64,000 nt of DNA from an uncultured Acidobacteriaceae bacterium (GTDB lineage Bacteria; Acidobacteriota; Terriglobia; Terriglobales; Acidobacteriaceae): NCBI GenBank assembly GCA_937879855.1, contig CALFMO010000020.1, forward strand, positions 22,304 to 86,303, read 5' to 3'. A model generated the notes under the pieces. It saw only the letters and a list, made by a program, of their open reading frames with translations, was not told the DNA's origin and ran no database searches. Below, in pieces: positions 16,993 to 26,918 of the stretch (its first letter is position 1; each line of letters begins with the position of its first letter). Position numbers and translations under genes: made by a program.

Positions 16993-17526
16993 ATGTCCCA
17001 AGGATTGACTCCGGAATTTGTCCTCGGCTATCGCGCCATGATGCTCGATGGCATCACCCGCGAAGCGGAGATCACCAAGAAAGTGATCGCGGCCGTGCCC
17101 GACGCGGCTTCCAGCTACAAGCCTGACCCGAACGCCCGCACAGCGAAGGAACTGGCGTGGCACATTGCGAACAGCGACATTCAGTTTCTGGATGGAATTG
17201 CCGACCTGAAATTTGGTATGGAATCACCCGAGCAGAAGCCGCAAACGTCAGCGGAAGTAGTGGCGTGGTATGACCAGAACGTGCAACGCGGTGTGGCGCG
17301 AGTTGCGGCAATGACCGCGGATCAACTGATGACGCCGGTCGAGTTTTTTGGCGTATTCAACCTGCCCGCAGTGTTGTATCTCGGATTCCTGAACAACCAC
17401 AGCATCCATCACCGCGGCGAGTTGGCGACGTATCTGCGGCCGATGGGATCGAAGTGTCCGTCGATTTATGGCGGCAGCTACGACGAACCGTTCGTGCCAC
17501 CCGTGCCCGCGGAAGCCGCCGCGTAG
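16993..17526 (+). CDS. DinB-like (YfiT/DinB superfamily) metalloprotein
   Basis: The 177-aa protein has the four-helix DinB-like pattern with a predicted metal-binding His triad: one His in ELAWHIANSD and two in NNHSIHHRGELATYL. Members of this fold include thiol transferases and DNA-damage-induced proteins of mostly unknown reaction. A strong AAGGAGG precedes the ATG. It is bracketed by terminators, so it is a single-gene transcript. The C terminus (EPFVPPVPAEAAA) is an unstructured tail. Confidence 0.88.
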   Translation: MSQGLTPEFVLGYRAMMLDGITREAEITKKVIAAVPDAASSYKPDPNARTAKELAWHIANSDIQFLDGIADLKFGMESPEQKPQTSAEVVAWYDQNVQRGVARVAAMTADQLMTPVEFFGVFNLPAVLYLGFLNNHSIHHRGELATYLRPMGSKCPSIYGGSYDEPFVPPVPAEAAA

Positions 17527-17547
17527 TCTTTATAGTTTGCGAACAAG

Positions 17548-17574
17548 AAGCCGCCTCTCGCGGGGCGGCTTTTT
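17548..17574 (+). terminator. Intrinsic terminator after the DinB-like gene
   Basis: Stem AAGCCGCC / GGCGGCTT (17548-17555 and 17564-17571) with an eight-base loop, overlapping a run of five Ts ending at 17574. Confidence 0.85.
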
Positions 17575-17877
17575 CTTTGAAGATGGGTCCTCACACACTG
17601 AAAAACATCGAATGAACCTGGAACCGAAGACTCATGCGAAGCGTCTTTGCAAGCCAATCTCCAGGATGCCTCAAGAATTTCGATGCTTCCTGGCCTGTGA
17701 TTTAAGGCATCACGCCGCGTACCTTCGGTCACTGACTTCCTGGCTTAGGACTCCGACGATGAAGTCGCTCGCGCCCGGCAGGTGCAGAGCGCTGGTTCCC
17801 CCCAACCAGGTCCGCTAAACCGGTCTGTCCACTCCGGCTCTCCTCCGGCAACGAAGCGCTGATCCAGCGAGGCGAAT
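17575..17877. other. 303-bp intergenic region
   Basis: No gene recognised. It contains a small hairpin CTGGTT...AACCAG near 17790-17810 and the leader of the lipoprotein gene. No known riboswitch pattern was identified. Confidence 0.4.
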
Positions 17878-19935
17878 ATGAAAATCAATGGCGCAGTCCT
17901 GGTGTCGGTGTGTCTGTTGATGTGGAGCGGATGCGGCGGCGGAAAAAGCAGCGGCGGCAATTCCAATCCCGCACAACCGGTTCTCAGTTCGATCACGGTG
18001 AAACCTCCTAGCTCAACGTTGTGGGTAGCTCTCAACAACCAGCAGTTCACCGCGACCGGTCATTACTCGGACGGAACAACCAAGGATCTGACAACGCTCG
18101 CGACCTGGGTGTCGTCATTGCCAGGCGTGGCGATGGTGAGTCCAACCGGAGTTGCGACTCCAGTAGCGGCGGGCACTGTAACCATCTGGGCGAACTATGG
18201 AATGGTCAGCGGGACAAGCACGGCCACAGTAGTGGGATTGGCGGGTGCTTATCTAACCCCTTCGGGGCCGGCACTCTCGCTGACGGGTTCGCCATCGAGT
18301 TCGCAGCTGTCGGCATCGGCGATGTGGACCGATGGAAAGACCATGGACCTGAGCAGCATGATGAACTGGTCCTCGTCGGACGCAACCGTGGCGTCGGTGA
18401 ACACGAACGGAAATGTGACGCGGGGAGCCCATGCGGGATACGCGACCATCTCTGCCATGTGGAATTCCTATGTATTGACCACGGCGGTTTCGGTGACCGC
18501 ACAGAGTATGTCGAACATCGATCTCAGCGGCAATTATGTTTTCCTGCTCAATGGAGTCGATGTAAGTGGACCAGCGTTCTATACCGGGATGTTTACCGCG
18601 GATGGCAGCGGGAACATTACGGGGCAGCTCACCGCTACCTCGAAGGACGGCATCATCGCGATGCCGGCGGCATTCACCGGCACGTATTCCGTGTTTCCGG
18701 ATGGACGGGGCGACATGACGGTGGTGCTCCCCTCGCCTTTGTCGACCACGCACCTGCGTTTTGCGCTGAGGGCGAATGGCAGCGATGGAAGAACGATCCT
18801 GTTCGATCCGACGAGGGCGACAGCGATGATGGGAGCTTTCCAGAGGCAATCCGACGCGCCCTTCAGCCCTTCGAGTTTGCAAGGCAACTATGTGTTCAAG
18901 CTGGGGGGAGCGGATGCAGCACGCAAACCACAAACCATCGTGGGCATGCTGAACGCGAATGGCGGGGGACAGGTGCTTTCGGGAACCGCGGACTGGAACG
19001 ATAACGGATTGGTGAACGGCGGGAACGGACGCAGTTCGCCGCTGCAGGTGACGGGAAGCTACATTGTCTCCGGCGACGGCCACGGTGCCATGACACTCAA
19101 TGTGGGCGCGACGCAGTTGCACTTCTCGATGTTCGTGCTGTCGAACGGACTGTTCCGCTTGCTGTGCACCGATCCGGGGCAACGGCTGCTGGGACAATTT
19201 GAGCTGCAGGAGGCGCCGATCGGCGGATTCCAGACGTTAGACGGCTCCTACACTTTCCTGTTGGAGCAAGGTGGCAGGGCAGGTGTGTTCGGTATTGGCG
19301 GCGGGGTTGTAATCGGCCCGATGTCGTCAGTGGGCGGATGGGCCACGCAAACCGGTGCGGTCGTGTACAACGATCTGGAGATCGACCAGGCTACGCGAAC
19401 GGTCGGACTGGACGGGCGCGCGGCGCTCGACCTGCGATTCTACGTGCGGCAATCAAACATCTATGCGAACTACTCGTTTGCCGTGTACATGGTCTCGCCG
19501 ACGCGCATGTATTGGATCGAGACGGACACGCAAAACGAATATTCCGGGTTGGTGCAAGGAACCGGCAGCGGGCAATTGAATGGCACTTATATCTACATGG
19601 CGGGCGGGTTGGGAGTAGCGTCGGGAAGCGAGGCGTCGGTGCTGTCTCTCCTGGATGCCGCGACCACGACGAATACCAGCGGGACGTTCAACGGCATCGT
19701 GGACGTCAATGTTCCGATGGCGGGCGCGCCTGTGGTCTCGCGGATGCTGGGCAGCGCGGTGGCGAACGGGACCTTCGCGGTTGATAGCAACAGCATTTAC
19801 GTGAAATGGGTCGCGTCGCTTGCCGGAAATCAGAACTTTACTTTCTACATCAATTCGAGCGGACAGGCGCTCATGCTGGGAGAAACTGGGGTCGGAGATA
19901 ATCCGGACTTGGATGGGTGGATGACGCTGCAGTAG
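17878..19935 (+). CDS. Secreted lipoprotein with Ig-like (BIG2) domains and four GxYxF-type repeats
   Basis: Surface or periplasmic lipoprotein of 685 aa. The leader ends in a lipobox-like LMWSGC followed by a Gly/Ser-rich linker. Two BIG2-like domains follow: ITVKPPSSTLWVALNNQQFT...VATPVAAGTVTI, and ALSLTGSPSSSQLSASAMW...GNVTRGAHAGYATI. The rest consists of four repeats that each begin with a similar word: DLSGNYVFLLNG, SLQGNYVFKLGG, TLDGSYTFLLEQ and QLNGTYIYMAGG, at intervals of about 100-130 residues, probably beta-rich modules. This architecture is common in acidobacteria but has no assigned function; adhesion or structural roles are guesses. Confidence 0.8.
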   Translation: MKINGAVLVSVCLLMWSGCGGGKSSGGNSNPAQPVLSSITVKPPSSTLWVALNNQQFTATGHYSDGTTKDLTTLATWVSSLPGVAMVSPTGVATPVAAGTVTIWANYGMVSGTSTATVVGLAGAYLTPSGPALSLTGSPSSSQLSASAMWTDGKTMDLSSMMNWSSSDATVASVNTNGNVTRGAHAGYATISAMWNSYVLTTAVSVTAQSMSNIDLSGNYVFLLNGVDVSGPAFYTGMFTADGSGNITGQLTATSKDGIIAMPAAFTGTYSVFPDGRGDMTVVLPSPLSTTHLRFALRANGSDGRTILFDPTRATAMMGAFQRQSDAPFSPSSLQGNYVFKLGGADAARKPQTIVGMLNANGGGQVLSGTADWNDNGLVNGGNGRSSPLQVTGSYIVSGDGHGAMTLNVGATQLHFSMFVLSNGLFRLLCTDPGQRLLGQFELQEAPIGGFQTLDGSYTFLLEQGGRAGVFGIGGGVVIGPMSSVGGWATQTGAVVYNDLEIDQATRTVGLDGRAALDLRFYVRQSNIYANYSFAVYMVSPTRMYWIETDTQNEYSGLVQGTGSGQLNGTYIYMAGGLGVASGSEASVLSLLDAATTTNTSGTFNGIVDVNVPMAGAPVVSRMLGSAVANGTFAVDSNSIYVKWVASLAGNQNFTFYINSSGQALMLGETGVGDNPDLDGWMTLQ

Positions 19936-19996
19936 AACGATCGATCGAACACCTCAGGCTTGGGGACGCACTCCACTCGCTCAGCATCCATTTGCT

Positions 19997-20035
19997 GACT
20001 GCGGCTTGCGGCGTGGGCCGCATTCTTTCGCCGCC
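19997..20035 (-). repeat. Family C repeat, inverted short copy
   Basis: On the minus strand reads GGCGGCGAAAGAATGCGGCC then CACGCCGCAAGCCGCAGTC, matching the first part of the copies at 1977 and 11026. Lies in the 284-bp spacer between the lipoprotein and ADOP genes. Confidence 0.75.
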
Positions 20036-20106
20036 CAGGTCCAATCCTACATTCAGTCTTCGCACACTTCTTCAGTTCAGAACACACAAAAGAGTGACAA
20101 CGAGCA

Positions 20107-20150
20107 GTTGAGCTTCGCTCGACAGCCAGCCGAGGGCGATTGTACCCACA
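20107..20150. repeat. Family A repeat, diverged copy
   Basis: TTGAGCTTCGCTCGACAGCC followed by AGCCGAGGGCGATTGTACCC. Matches the order of the copies at 22793, 24373 and 49366 (GCTTCGCTCGA, then ACAGCCGAGG, then TGTCCC). Confidence 0.65.
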
Positions 20151-20231
20151 CACAATTCCGATTGAAAAGCGACAGTAATATTCTCTACTCTTGATCACGC
20201 GTTTCGCGGCAGATGTGGGATGGGAGAACGC

Positions 20232-22706
20232 ATGCACGCATTCGCACCGGAACTTCGATTTGCATTTCGACGATTGTTGAAAGCGCCTGGCGTCAGTGTG
20301 ACCGTAGTTCTCATGCTGGCTTTGGGCATTGGCGCCACCACCGCCATCTTCTCGCTCGTTGAAGGCATCCTGCTGCGGCCGCTCCCGTTCAGCGACCCGG
20401 ACCGGCTCGTTCTGTTGGGTGACCATCTGCGCAATGGCCCGAACACGCCCGTCACTGCGCGGGAGATCGGGACCTACTGGAAAGCGACCAGCGCATTCTC
20501 TTCCATGGGTGGCTATATTGGCGCCAGCTATGAACTATCCGGCGGCGCAACTCCGGAAGTCGTCCGCGGAGCGAGGTTCACAGCGGGTGTGTTCCAAACG
20601 CTGAACGTAAGCCCGATCCTGGGCCGAGTGTTTACGCAGCAGGAAGAGGACGCACATCAGCCGCTTGCGGTGATCAGTTATGCGCTATGGATGAAACGGT
20701 TTCACCGCGACGCTCACGTTCTCGGCAGTTCGATTGTTCTCGATCGCAAGGCCTACTCGATTATCGGCGTGATGCCACGCACTTTTGAATTTCCTTTGGT
20801 GGACGGACATCTCGATCAGGTGCAAGTTTGGGTGCCGATGAGCCTGACACCCGACGAGCTTTCCGACGACGCGGCAGGCTTTTGGGGATACCACATCGTC
20901 GCCCGCCTCAACGATGGCGTCACGCTATCTCAAGCAGCGCAGGACGCGGACCGGGTCGCTCGGCAGATCATGCGGGATTTTCCGCCGCGGATGTCAGCGA
21001 TTCGCATCCGCGGCGATGTGACGATGCTGCGCGAGAATGCGGTTGCGGCGGTGCGACCTCTGTTACGCGCTCTGTTCATGGCCGTCTCTGTTGTGCTGCT
21101 GATTGCCTGCGCTAATGTCGCCGGGTTGCTGTTGGTCCGGGCAATTCGGGGAAGACGCGAATATGCGGTTCGGCTTGCACTGGGGGCGAGCTCTCAGGTC
21201 ATCCTCCGCGAGTCGGTTTTCGAAGGAATATTGCTCAGCGTGTCGGGCGGAGTGTTGGGGATGGGACTTGCCGCGATTGCGATCCGTGCTGCCTTGGATC
21301 TGTTGCCGGAGTCGATGCCGCGAGTCGATTCCATTTCGATGGACGCCAACGTCGCCGGTTTTGCGCTGCTCATCGCTCTGACAACTGGAGCGCTCTGCAG
21401 CCTGGCGCCGGCGTTCGCGGCCTTGCGGACCAACCTGACGGAAACACTCAAGGAAGGTGTGCGGACCGGGAGTGGTTTGTCGAGCCATGCCTGGTTGCGT
21501 TCGACTCTGGTCGTGGCGGAAATTGCGATTGCTCTGGTGCTGCTTACAATCTCGGGAGCATTTCTGCGCAGCTTCCAAAAGATGAGAGCCGTGAATCCCG
21601 GCTTTCGACCAGATCACGTGTTGGTGGCGAGCTATCAACTGCCGATCCAGCAATATTCAACGAATTCTTCCGTCGATTCATTTCATCAGGCGGTCATCGA
21701 AAAGTTGTCAAGCAAGCCCGGAATCACAGCGGTTGGCATCACCACCGCCCTGCCCGCGACGCCCTTCATGGCAGCAGCCGCCTACACGATCGAGGGTGAG
21801 CCAGTTGCCACTTGGAAGCTGAAGTTCGCGATGTTCGCGATTATCTTCGGGGATTACTTTCGCGCGATGAGTATTCCGCTGATCGACGGCCGATACTTCA
21901 CCATGGATGACCGCTCGGACTCTCTTCCTGTGGTGATCGTGAACCAGTCAATGGCGGCGCACTGCTGGCCGGGACGACGAGCGATCGGCGGGCGGATGCA
22001 TGTGGGCAACCCGAACAAGGGATTGCCGTGGGCAACTGTCGTCGGCGTCGTGGCCGATACTAAGATGGGCCCTCGCGACGAACCTAGCAGCGATCAGTGG
22101 TATATGCCGGCGCAGCAGTCTGCCATTCTTTACGGTCCTGACTCTTCTAGAAAGCTCACCGCGCCGTCTGGCGGGTATGTCACGTTGCGTTCTGCTCTGC
22201 CGCCGGAGCGCATGACAGAGACTCTGCGCTCGACCGTTGCGGAGATCGATCCGCTGCTGGCGCTGCAACAAGTGCAGCCGATGGACGATGTGATCTCGAA
22301 CGTGGAAGCGCCGCGCCGTTTCAATACCGACTTGATCACGGCTTTTGCTATCGGGGCTTTGCTGCTCGCTATTACCGGGATCTATGCAGTCGTGGCGTTT
22401 TCGGTCTCGCTGCGGAGGCAGGAGATTGCGGTCCGCATGGCCCTGGGAGCGCAACGCACGGGAATTGCGCGGCTGGTGCTAATTTCGAGCGCGCGACTGG
22501 CGATCGTCGGATGCGGCATCGGTGTGGTCGGTTCCGTGGCCGTGTCGCGGCTGGTTAGTTCGTTTCTGTTCCAGGTGAGCGCGACTGATCCGGTAATCTA
22601 CGTTGCGGGAGTTTTGATCATGATGATGATGTCGCTGCTTGCATCGGCGCTTCCGGCAACCCGCGCGGCTTCGGCGGATCCGGCGGATGCGTTGCGCTCG
22701 GTTTAG
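20232..22706 (+). CDS. ADOP-type orphan ABC permease (FtsX/MacB-like), copy 1
   Basis: An 824-aa membrane protein with two MacB-like periplasmic regions and two FtsX-type TM blocks, so it is a fused duplicate. The N-terminal helix and first TM (RFAFRRLLKAPGVSVTVVLMLALGIGATTAIFS) and the repeated FtsX signatures (LIACANVAGLLLVRAIRGRREYAVRLALGAS and AVVAFSVSLRRQEIAVRMALGAQ) define the family. No ATPase gene is adjacent, as expected for acidobacterial duplicated orphan permeases. ATG at 20232 is preferred over 20220 because GGGAG lies five to ten bases before it. Likely role is efflux or mechanotransmission of an unknown substrate, perhaps with an ATPase encoded elsewhere. Confidence 0.9.
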   Translation: MHAFAPELRFAFRRLLKAPGVSVTVVLMLALGIGATTAIFSLVEGILLRPLPFSDPDRLVLLGDHLRNGPNTPVTAREIGTYWKATSAFSSMGGYIGASYELSGGATPEVVRGARFTAGVFQTLNVSPILGRVFTQQEEDAHQPLAVISYALWMKRFHRDAHVLGSSIVLDRKAYSIIGVMPRTFEFPLVDGHLDQVQVWVPMSLTPDELSDDAAGFWGYHIVARLNDGVTLSQAAQDADRVARQIMRDFPPRMSAIRIRGDVTMLRENAVAAVRPLLRALFMAVSVVLLIACANVAGLLLVRAIRGRREYAVRLALGASSQVILRESVFEGILLSVSGGVLGMGLAAIAIRAALDLLPESMPRVDSISMDANVAGFALLIALTTGALCSLAPAFAALRTNLTETLKEGVRTGSGLSSHAWLRSTLVVAEIAIALVLLTISGAFLRSFQKMRAVNPGFRPDHVLVASYQLPIQQYSTNSSVDSFHQAVIEKLSSKPGITAVGITTALPATPFMAAAAYTIEGEPVATWKLKFAMFAIIFGDYFRAMSIPLIDGRYFTMDDRSDSLPVVIVNQSMAAHCWPGRRAIGGRMHVGNPNKGLPWATVVGVVADTKMGPRDEPSSDQWYMPAQQSAILYGPDSSRKLTAPSGGYVTLRSALPPERMTETLRSTVAEIDPLLALQQVQPMDDVISNVEAPRRFNTDLITAFAIGALLLAITGIYAVVAFSVSLRRQEIAVRMALGAQRTGIARLVLISSARLAIVGCGIGVVGSVAVSRLVSSFLFQVSATDPVIYVAGVLIMMMMSLLASALPATRAASADPADALRSV

Positions 22707-22792
22707 GAACTTAGCGCAGGAGTTCGTAGTGAGTTTGTAAGCAATTGCCCATAATGCGGAATTCCTAGTGACTCGTGGGCGGTTAGGCCAGG

Positions 22793-22839
22793 GAGTCGCG
22801 CTTCGCTCGACGGACAGCCGAGGCGGCTGTCCCTACGTG
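22793..22839. repeat. Family A repeat
   Basis: GTCGCGCTTCGCTCGACGG followed by the palindrome GACAGCCG-AGG-CGGCTGTC at 22813-22831 and CCTACGTGG. It ends five bases beyond the stop codon of the minus-strand serine hydrolase. Confidence 0.85.
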
Positions 22840-22843
22840 GATC

Positions 22844-24142
22844 TCAGTGCAGCGCGCTGACTACCGCGGCGTAGAAATCTTCGTCGTTGATCGTGGTCGC
22901 CCCGGTTGGCTTTGGGCGGGCGCTCCATACGACGATCACAACGTGCTCTGCCGGATTGATGTAAATCGATTGGCCGAAGATGCCGATCGCCAGGAATGCG
23001 CCTTTATGAACCGGATTGGGAGAGTCTGGAATCCACCACATGTACCCGTAGTTGACGTTCTTGCCGGAGATGACCTTGCTGGTTCCGGCTTCGTTGAACC
23101 AATCTTCGGGAAGAATTTGTTCCTGTTCCACCCGGCCGTGATTCATCGCGAACAACCCAAAGCGACCATAGTCGCGCAAGGTGGCGCTTAGTCCACTTCC
23201 ACCGATTTCCTGGCCGTTCGGGGATTCAAGCCACCAAGTTGCGTCCGACTCCATGCCGACTTTCGACCAGATGCGTTCCGACAGATACTGCGCGAGGGGT
23301 TTTTTCACGGCGGCGTGTACCAACTCTCCCACAACGTAGGTTTCTCCGGTGTTGTAATTCCAAACCGTGCCCGGTTCGCCAGCACGGCCCAGCGTGGACA
23401 TGAACTCGAGGATCGATCCGGGTTTACCCCCTAACTGGAGGTCGAGCATACGGCGCCGATCTGATGCCGGGTTGGTATAGGTCTCGTCCCACTTGACTCC
23501 TGAGGCCATCTGAAGGAGGTTCTTGATCGTCACTCCGTCGTAGGCACTGCCAGCGAGTTTTGGCAGGTACTTGGTTACGGGATCGTCGATGCTCTTGATG
23601 TAACCGTCTTTAATTGCGACCCCCACGAGAGTGGACGTTATAGACTTGACGACCGACATTGACATCCATCGGGTGGACTCGTTGTTGCCGAGTTCGTATC
23701 GCTCGAACGCAATCTTTCCATCTTTAAGCACCAGCAGGCCGCTCACCCGATTTAATGACAGGTAATCGTAGAGGTCGTATTTCTTGCCGGCGGAAGTAAA
23801 ATCGACAGCTGCGAGCGGGGCTCCACTTGTCGGGAGGGGATAGACGTGAGGACCGCGATTTACGGTCCGCGTGGGAAACAACCGGTTGATGTTGCGGAAA
23901 GTCCGGACCTGGATGTCGGGATATAAGGTTCCATCGTAGATTTGCCGCGCGGTCCCGATTTCCTCCAGTGGGTTCGCGGTTTGGTAATGCGTAGAGGCCT
24001 GGGCGCCGGCGAGTCCAGCGGAGAGCGCGATGCAGGCTGAGAGTGCAGCTGTCAATTGGATCAGTTCATCGAACTTCCTCAATGGCGTGCAGGGGGGAAC
24101 TGATTGTCGCTTCGACTTTTGCGGTCTCGACCCGTTGAACAT
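22844..24142 (-). CDS. Secreted serine hydrolase (beta-lactamase class C / esterase fold)
   Basis: A 432-aa exported hydrolase. The ATG at 24140-24142 is preferred: it is followed by a long signal peptide (FDELIQLTAALSACIALSAG, cut after GAQA), and GAGGTGA lies upstream; an earlier in-frame start at 24373 would add 77 unlikely residues. Catalytic SxxK is SVVK (Ser163, Lys166) in WMSMSVVKSITSTLVG, and the YxN-type Tyr is in WNYNTGETY. The C-terminal HKGAFLAIGIFGQSIYI fits the third conserved box region of class C penicillin-binding-type proteins. More likely an esterase or peptidase than a true beta-lactamase. Its upstream region carries two family A repeats. Confidence 0.85.
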   Translation of the reverse strand: MFNGSRPQKSKRQSVPPCTPLRKFDELIQLTAALSACIALSAGLAGAQASTHYQTANPLEEIGTARQIYDGTLYPDIQVRTFRNINRLFPTRTVNRGPHVYPLPTSGAPLAAVDFTSAGKKYDLYDYLSLNRVSGLLVLKDGKIAFERYELGNNESTRWMSMSVVKSITSTLVGVAIKDGYIKSIDDPVTKYLPKLAGSAYDGVTIKNLLQMASGVKWDETYTNPASDRRRMLDLQLGGKPGSILEFMSTLGRAGEPGTVWNYNTGETYVVGELVHAAVKKPLAQYLSERIWSKVGMESDATWWLESPNGQEIGGSGLSATLRDYGRFGLFAMNHGRVEQEQILPEDWFNEAGTSKVISGKNVNYGYMWWIPDSPNPVHKGAFLAIGIFGQSIYINPAEHVVIVVWSARPKPTGATTINDEDFYAAVVSALH

Positions 24143-24372
24143 GGCGGTGTCACCTCGAATCGGGAAAGGCCAAACGAGGATACAGCTGCCATGGAGGCGC
24201 GGCAAATCGCTGGTGTTGGTGTTCGGGAACGGACACGGGGTTTCGGTTTTGAACAGGTAGAACCGTGGGCAATGTAATAACCCAGTACTTTCCAGCGCGG
24301 GGCACGTCAAAGAATCGGCAGTAGGCATGCAGGAATTGCGGAAATGTGGTGCGTACTTTGATCGGAATCCCA

Positions 24373-24418
24373 CGGTCGAGCTTCGCTCGACGGACAGCCG
24401 AGGGCGTCTGTCCCCACA
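24373..24418. repeat. Family A repeat
   Basis: CGGTCGAGCTTCGCTCGACG, then GACAGCCGAGGGCGTCTGTCC, CCACAT. First of two copies in the divergent spacer between the serine hydrolase and ADOP 2. Confidence 0.8.
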
Positions 24419-24430
24419 TAGATATCAACA

Positions 24431-24460
24431 CCTGACAGCCGAGGCGGCTGTCGCTACGTA
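24431..24460. repeat. Family A repeat (core palindrome)
   Basis: Palindrome GACAGCCG-AGG-CGGCTGTC at 24434-24452, then GCTACGT. It ends about nine bases before the GAGGTGG ribosome binding site of the next gene, so the mRNA leader of ADOP 2 would carry this hairpin. Confidence 0.8.
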
Positions 24461-24478
24461 TATGGATCGAGGTGGACG

Positions 24479-26902
24479 GTGCGAACTCTGATCGGGAATC
24501 TTCGCTATAGCCTGCGGATGTTGCGCAAGAATCCGGGATTGACGGCTGCGGTGATTGCGACCCTGATGCTGGGCATTGGGGCTACGACCGCCATCTATAC
24601 GGTGGTCTATGCCGTGTTGCTCGCGCCGTTGCCTTATCCCGAGCCTGACCAGTTGATGATGGTCTGGTCGAAGGTGAACGGGCACAACAATGGGATGTCG
24701 GCCGGAGATTTTCTCGACTGGAAAGAACAGAGCGCGTCATTCCAACAACTGGCGGCATGGACGGGTGCGAGCATTAATGTTTCGACGCAGGAGCAGCCTG
24801 AGGAACTCCCCGGCATGCGTTGCACGCCGGGTTGGTTCGGGATGCAGGGGTTGCCGTTCGCAATGGGACGCGACTTCCGTCCTGAAGAAGGGATCCCGGG
24901 GAAAGACCGCGCGGTTATTTTGACGCACAAACTGTGGAACCGGCTGGGCGCGAATCGGAACATCATAGGCCAACCGCTGCGCCTCAACGGCGAACTCTAC
25001 ACGGTCGTGGGAGTGTTAGCGCCGGGGGTCGGGGACCGTTTTGATTTTGAGCTGTCGACTCCGCTGGCGTTCCTGCCGGAACAGATTAATCACGACTACC
25101 ACTGGCTGCTGGCCATGGGGCGGCTGAAGCGCGGATTCACGCGGCAGCAGGCGCAGGCCGATATGGATGCGGTGACGGCGCGCATTGCGGCGGCTTATCC
25201 CATGTCGAACAAGGGTTGGGGCGCTTCGGTGGAACCGCTGCAGAATGATTTTCTTCCTCACGAACGAATTCGAAACTTGTGGCTGCTGTTGGGAGCGGTG
25301 GGATTTGTGCTGCTGATCGCGTGCGTGAATATTGCGAACCTGCTGCTGGCCAAGGGTGCGGCGCGGCTCAAAGAAATTGCGATTCGCAGCTCGGTGGGAG
25401 CCGATCGCAGACAAATTTTCGCGCAGTTTCTAACCGAGAGCGTAGTGCTTGCACTGATCGGCGGTGGACTCGGAATTGGACTTGGCGCGGGATTGCTGCG
25501 CGCGATTCTGAGCATTGTGCCGGAAGGAATCTTGCCGTCGGAGGCGAATTTCCATCTGGACATTCACGTGTTGGTGGTGGCGCTGGCGGCTACGACGGTG
25601 GCCGGACTGCTGTTTGGCTGCGCACCGGCTTGGTACGCATCTCAAGTCGATCCGGGAGAATCGCTGAAAGAAGGTGGACGCTCGGGGACGGGTTCCGGCA
25701 GTCACAAACTGCGGCGAGGACTGATCACCGGCGAGTTCGCGCTGGCTTTGTCTTTGTTGGCTGGAGCGGGGCTTGCGATTCACAGTTTTTGGAATCTGAC
25801 GCGCGTCGATCTGGGGGTGCGGACGGATCATATTCTGGTCTTCGGGCTCGACCAGCCGCAAGGACGCTTCAAAACCCCGGACGAGATGAATGCTTACAAC
25901 CAGCGGATGTTGAGCGTGCTGCGCGCGGTGCCGGGAGTTTCGGACGTCGCCACCGTGACCGGTATGCCACTGCGCGGAACCAGCGACGGCATGCCCTTCA
26001 CACTGGTGGGTGGGCCGACGTTTGCGGATCCGTCGCAGCGGCCGGGCGCCGGATTCCAATCGGTTTCGCCCGACTATTTCAAAACTTTCGGCATACAAGT
26101 GCTGAAAGGACGCACGTTTACGGATCAGGACACGAGCAGGAGTGTGCGGGTCGCGATGGTGAACGAAGAGTTTGTGAGCCGTTATCTGAAAGGATTGGAC
26201 CCGCTGCAGCAGCGCCTGTTGATCGAAGAGATCATTCCTGGGTTGCCGAAGCTGGGCCCCGCGGTCGAGTGGCAGATCGTGGGAGTCTTTCACAACGTCA
26301 GAGCTGGCGATTTTCGGGATCCCTTTCCCGAGGTGGATGTTCCGTTCGCACAGTCGTTATCACCGAATGTTCACATTGGCGTTCGTACCGCGCAGGATCC
26401 GGCGGCGATGAGCAAGAGCGTGGCAGCGGCAGTGCATTCCGTCGATTCACAGATTGCCTTGGCGCGACTTCAGACTCTCGACCAGGTGAAGGATGAGTCG
26501 CTGGGCGAGGATCGATACACTATGGTTCTGTTTGCCTGCTTCGCGGCGGTGGCGCTGCTGCTGGCGGCGGTTGGCATCTACGGGCTGATGGCGTTTGCGG
26601 TGGCGCAGAGGACCAACGAGATCGGGCTGCGGCTGGCGCTGGGCGCAAGCCGGCTGAATGTCGTCTGGCTCATTCTGAAAGAGGCGTCGCTGCTGGCGGG
26701 AGTGGGACTGGCGATTGGGCTGGCAGGATCGGCGGTGGTGGGGCGGACCATGCGCACAACTCTGTATGGAGTTGGGGCGATGGATTTTTCGGTGATCGTG
26801 TCCGTGGGCGTGATCTTGTTTGTGACGGCGTTGTTTGCGTCGTATCTGCCGGCGCGGCGGGCGGCCAGGATTGATCCGATGGCGGCGTTGCGGAGCGAGT
26901 GA
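24479..26902 (+). CDS. ADOP-type orphan ABC permease, copy 2
   Basis: An 807-aa duplicated FtsX/MacB-like permease. GTG start at 24479, with GAGGTGG just upstream. N-terminal motif LRYSLRMLRKNPGLTAAVIA then LGIGATTAIYTVVY; FtsX boxes LIACVNIANLLLAKGAARLKEIAIR and GLMAFAVAQRTNEIGLRLAL; the C terminus YLPARRAARIDPMAALRSE is typical. No ATPase gene is nearby. It has the same direction as copy 1 (20232) but a diverged sequence, so they are old paralogs, not a recent tandem duplication. Confidence 0.9.
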   Translation: MRTLIGNLRYSLRMLRKNPGLTAAVIATLMLGIGATTAIYTVVYAVLLAPLPYPEPDQLMMVWSKVNGHNNGMSAGDFLDWKEQSASFQQLAAWTGASINVSTQEQPEELPGMRCTPGWFGMQGLPFAMGRDFRPEEGIPGKDRAVILTHKLWNRLGANRNIIGQPLRLNGELYTVVGVLAPGVGDRFDFELSTPLAFLPEQINHDYHWLLAMGRLKRGFTRQQAQADMDAVTARIAAAYPMSNKGWGASVEPLQNDFLPHERIRNLWLLLGAVGFVLLIACVNIANLLLAKGAARLKEIAIRSSVGADRRQIFAQFLTESVVLALIGGGLGIGLGAGLLRAILSIVPEGILPSEANFHLDIHVLVVALAATTVAGLLFGCAPAWYASQVDPGESLKEGGRSGTGSGSHKLRRGLITGEFALALSLLAGAGLAIHSFWNLTRVDLGVRTDHILVFGLDQPQGRFKTPDEMNAYNQRMLSVLRAVPGVSDVATVTGMPLRGTSDGMPFTLVGGPTFADPSQRPGAGFQSVSPDYFKTFGIQVLKGRTFTDQDTSRSVRVAMVNEEFVSRYLKGLDPLQQRLLIEEIIPGLPKLGPAVEWQIVGVFHNVRAGDFRDPFPEVDVPFAQSLSPNVHIGVRTAQDPAAMSKSVAAAVHSVDSQIALARLQTLDQVKDESLGEDRYTMVLFACFAAVALLLAAVGIYGLMAFAVAQRTNEIGLRLALGASRLNVVWLILKEASLLAGVGLAIGLAGSAVVGRTMRTTLYGVGAMDFSVIVSVGVILFVTALFASYLPARRAARIDPMAALRSE

Positions 26903-26918
26903 CGCGAAAAGCTTGAAC

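Noticed and set aside
17575..17877. Riboswitch (c-di-GMP or cobalamin type) in the leader of the Ig-like lipoprotein
   Set aside because: Conserved core sequences of these classes could not be found; only one small hairpin is visible.
22844..24142. True class C beta-lactamase (antibiotic resistance gene)
   Set aside because: SxxK and a YxN-like site are shared by many esterases and peptidases; no AmpC-specific context or KTG box in the usual form is seen.
24479..26902. MacB macrolide exporter
   Set aside because: The protein has no ATPase domain and two FtsX units, which fits ADOP rather than MacB.
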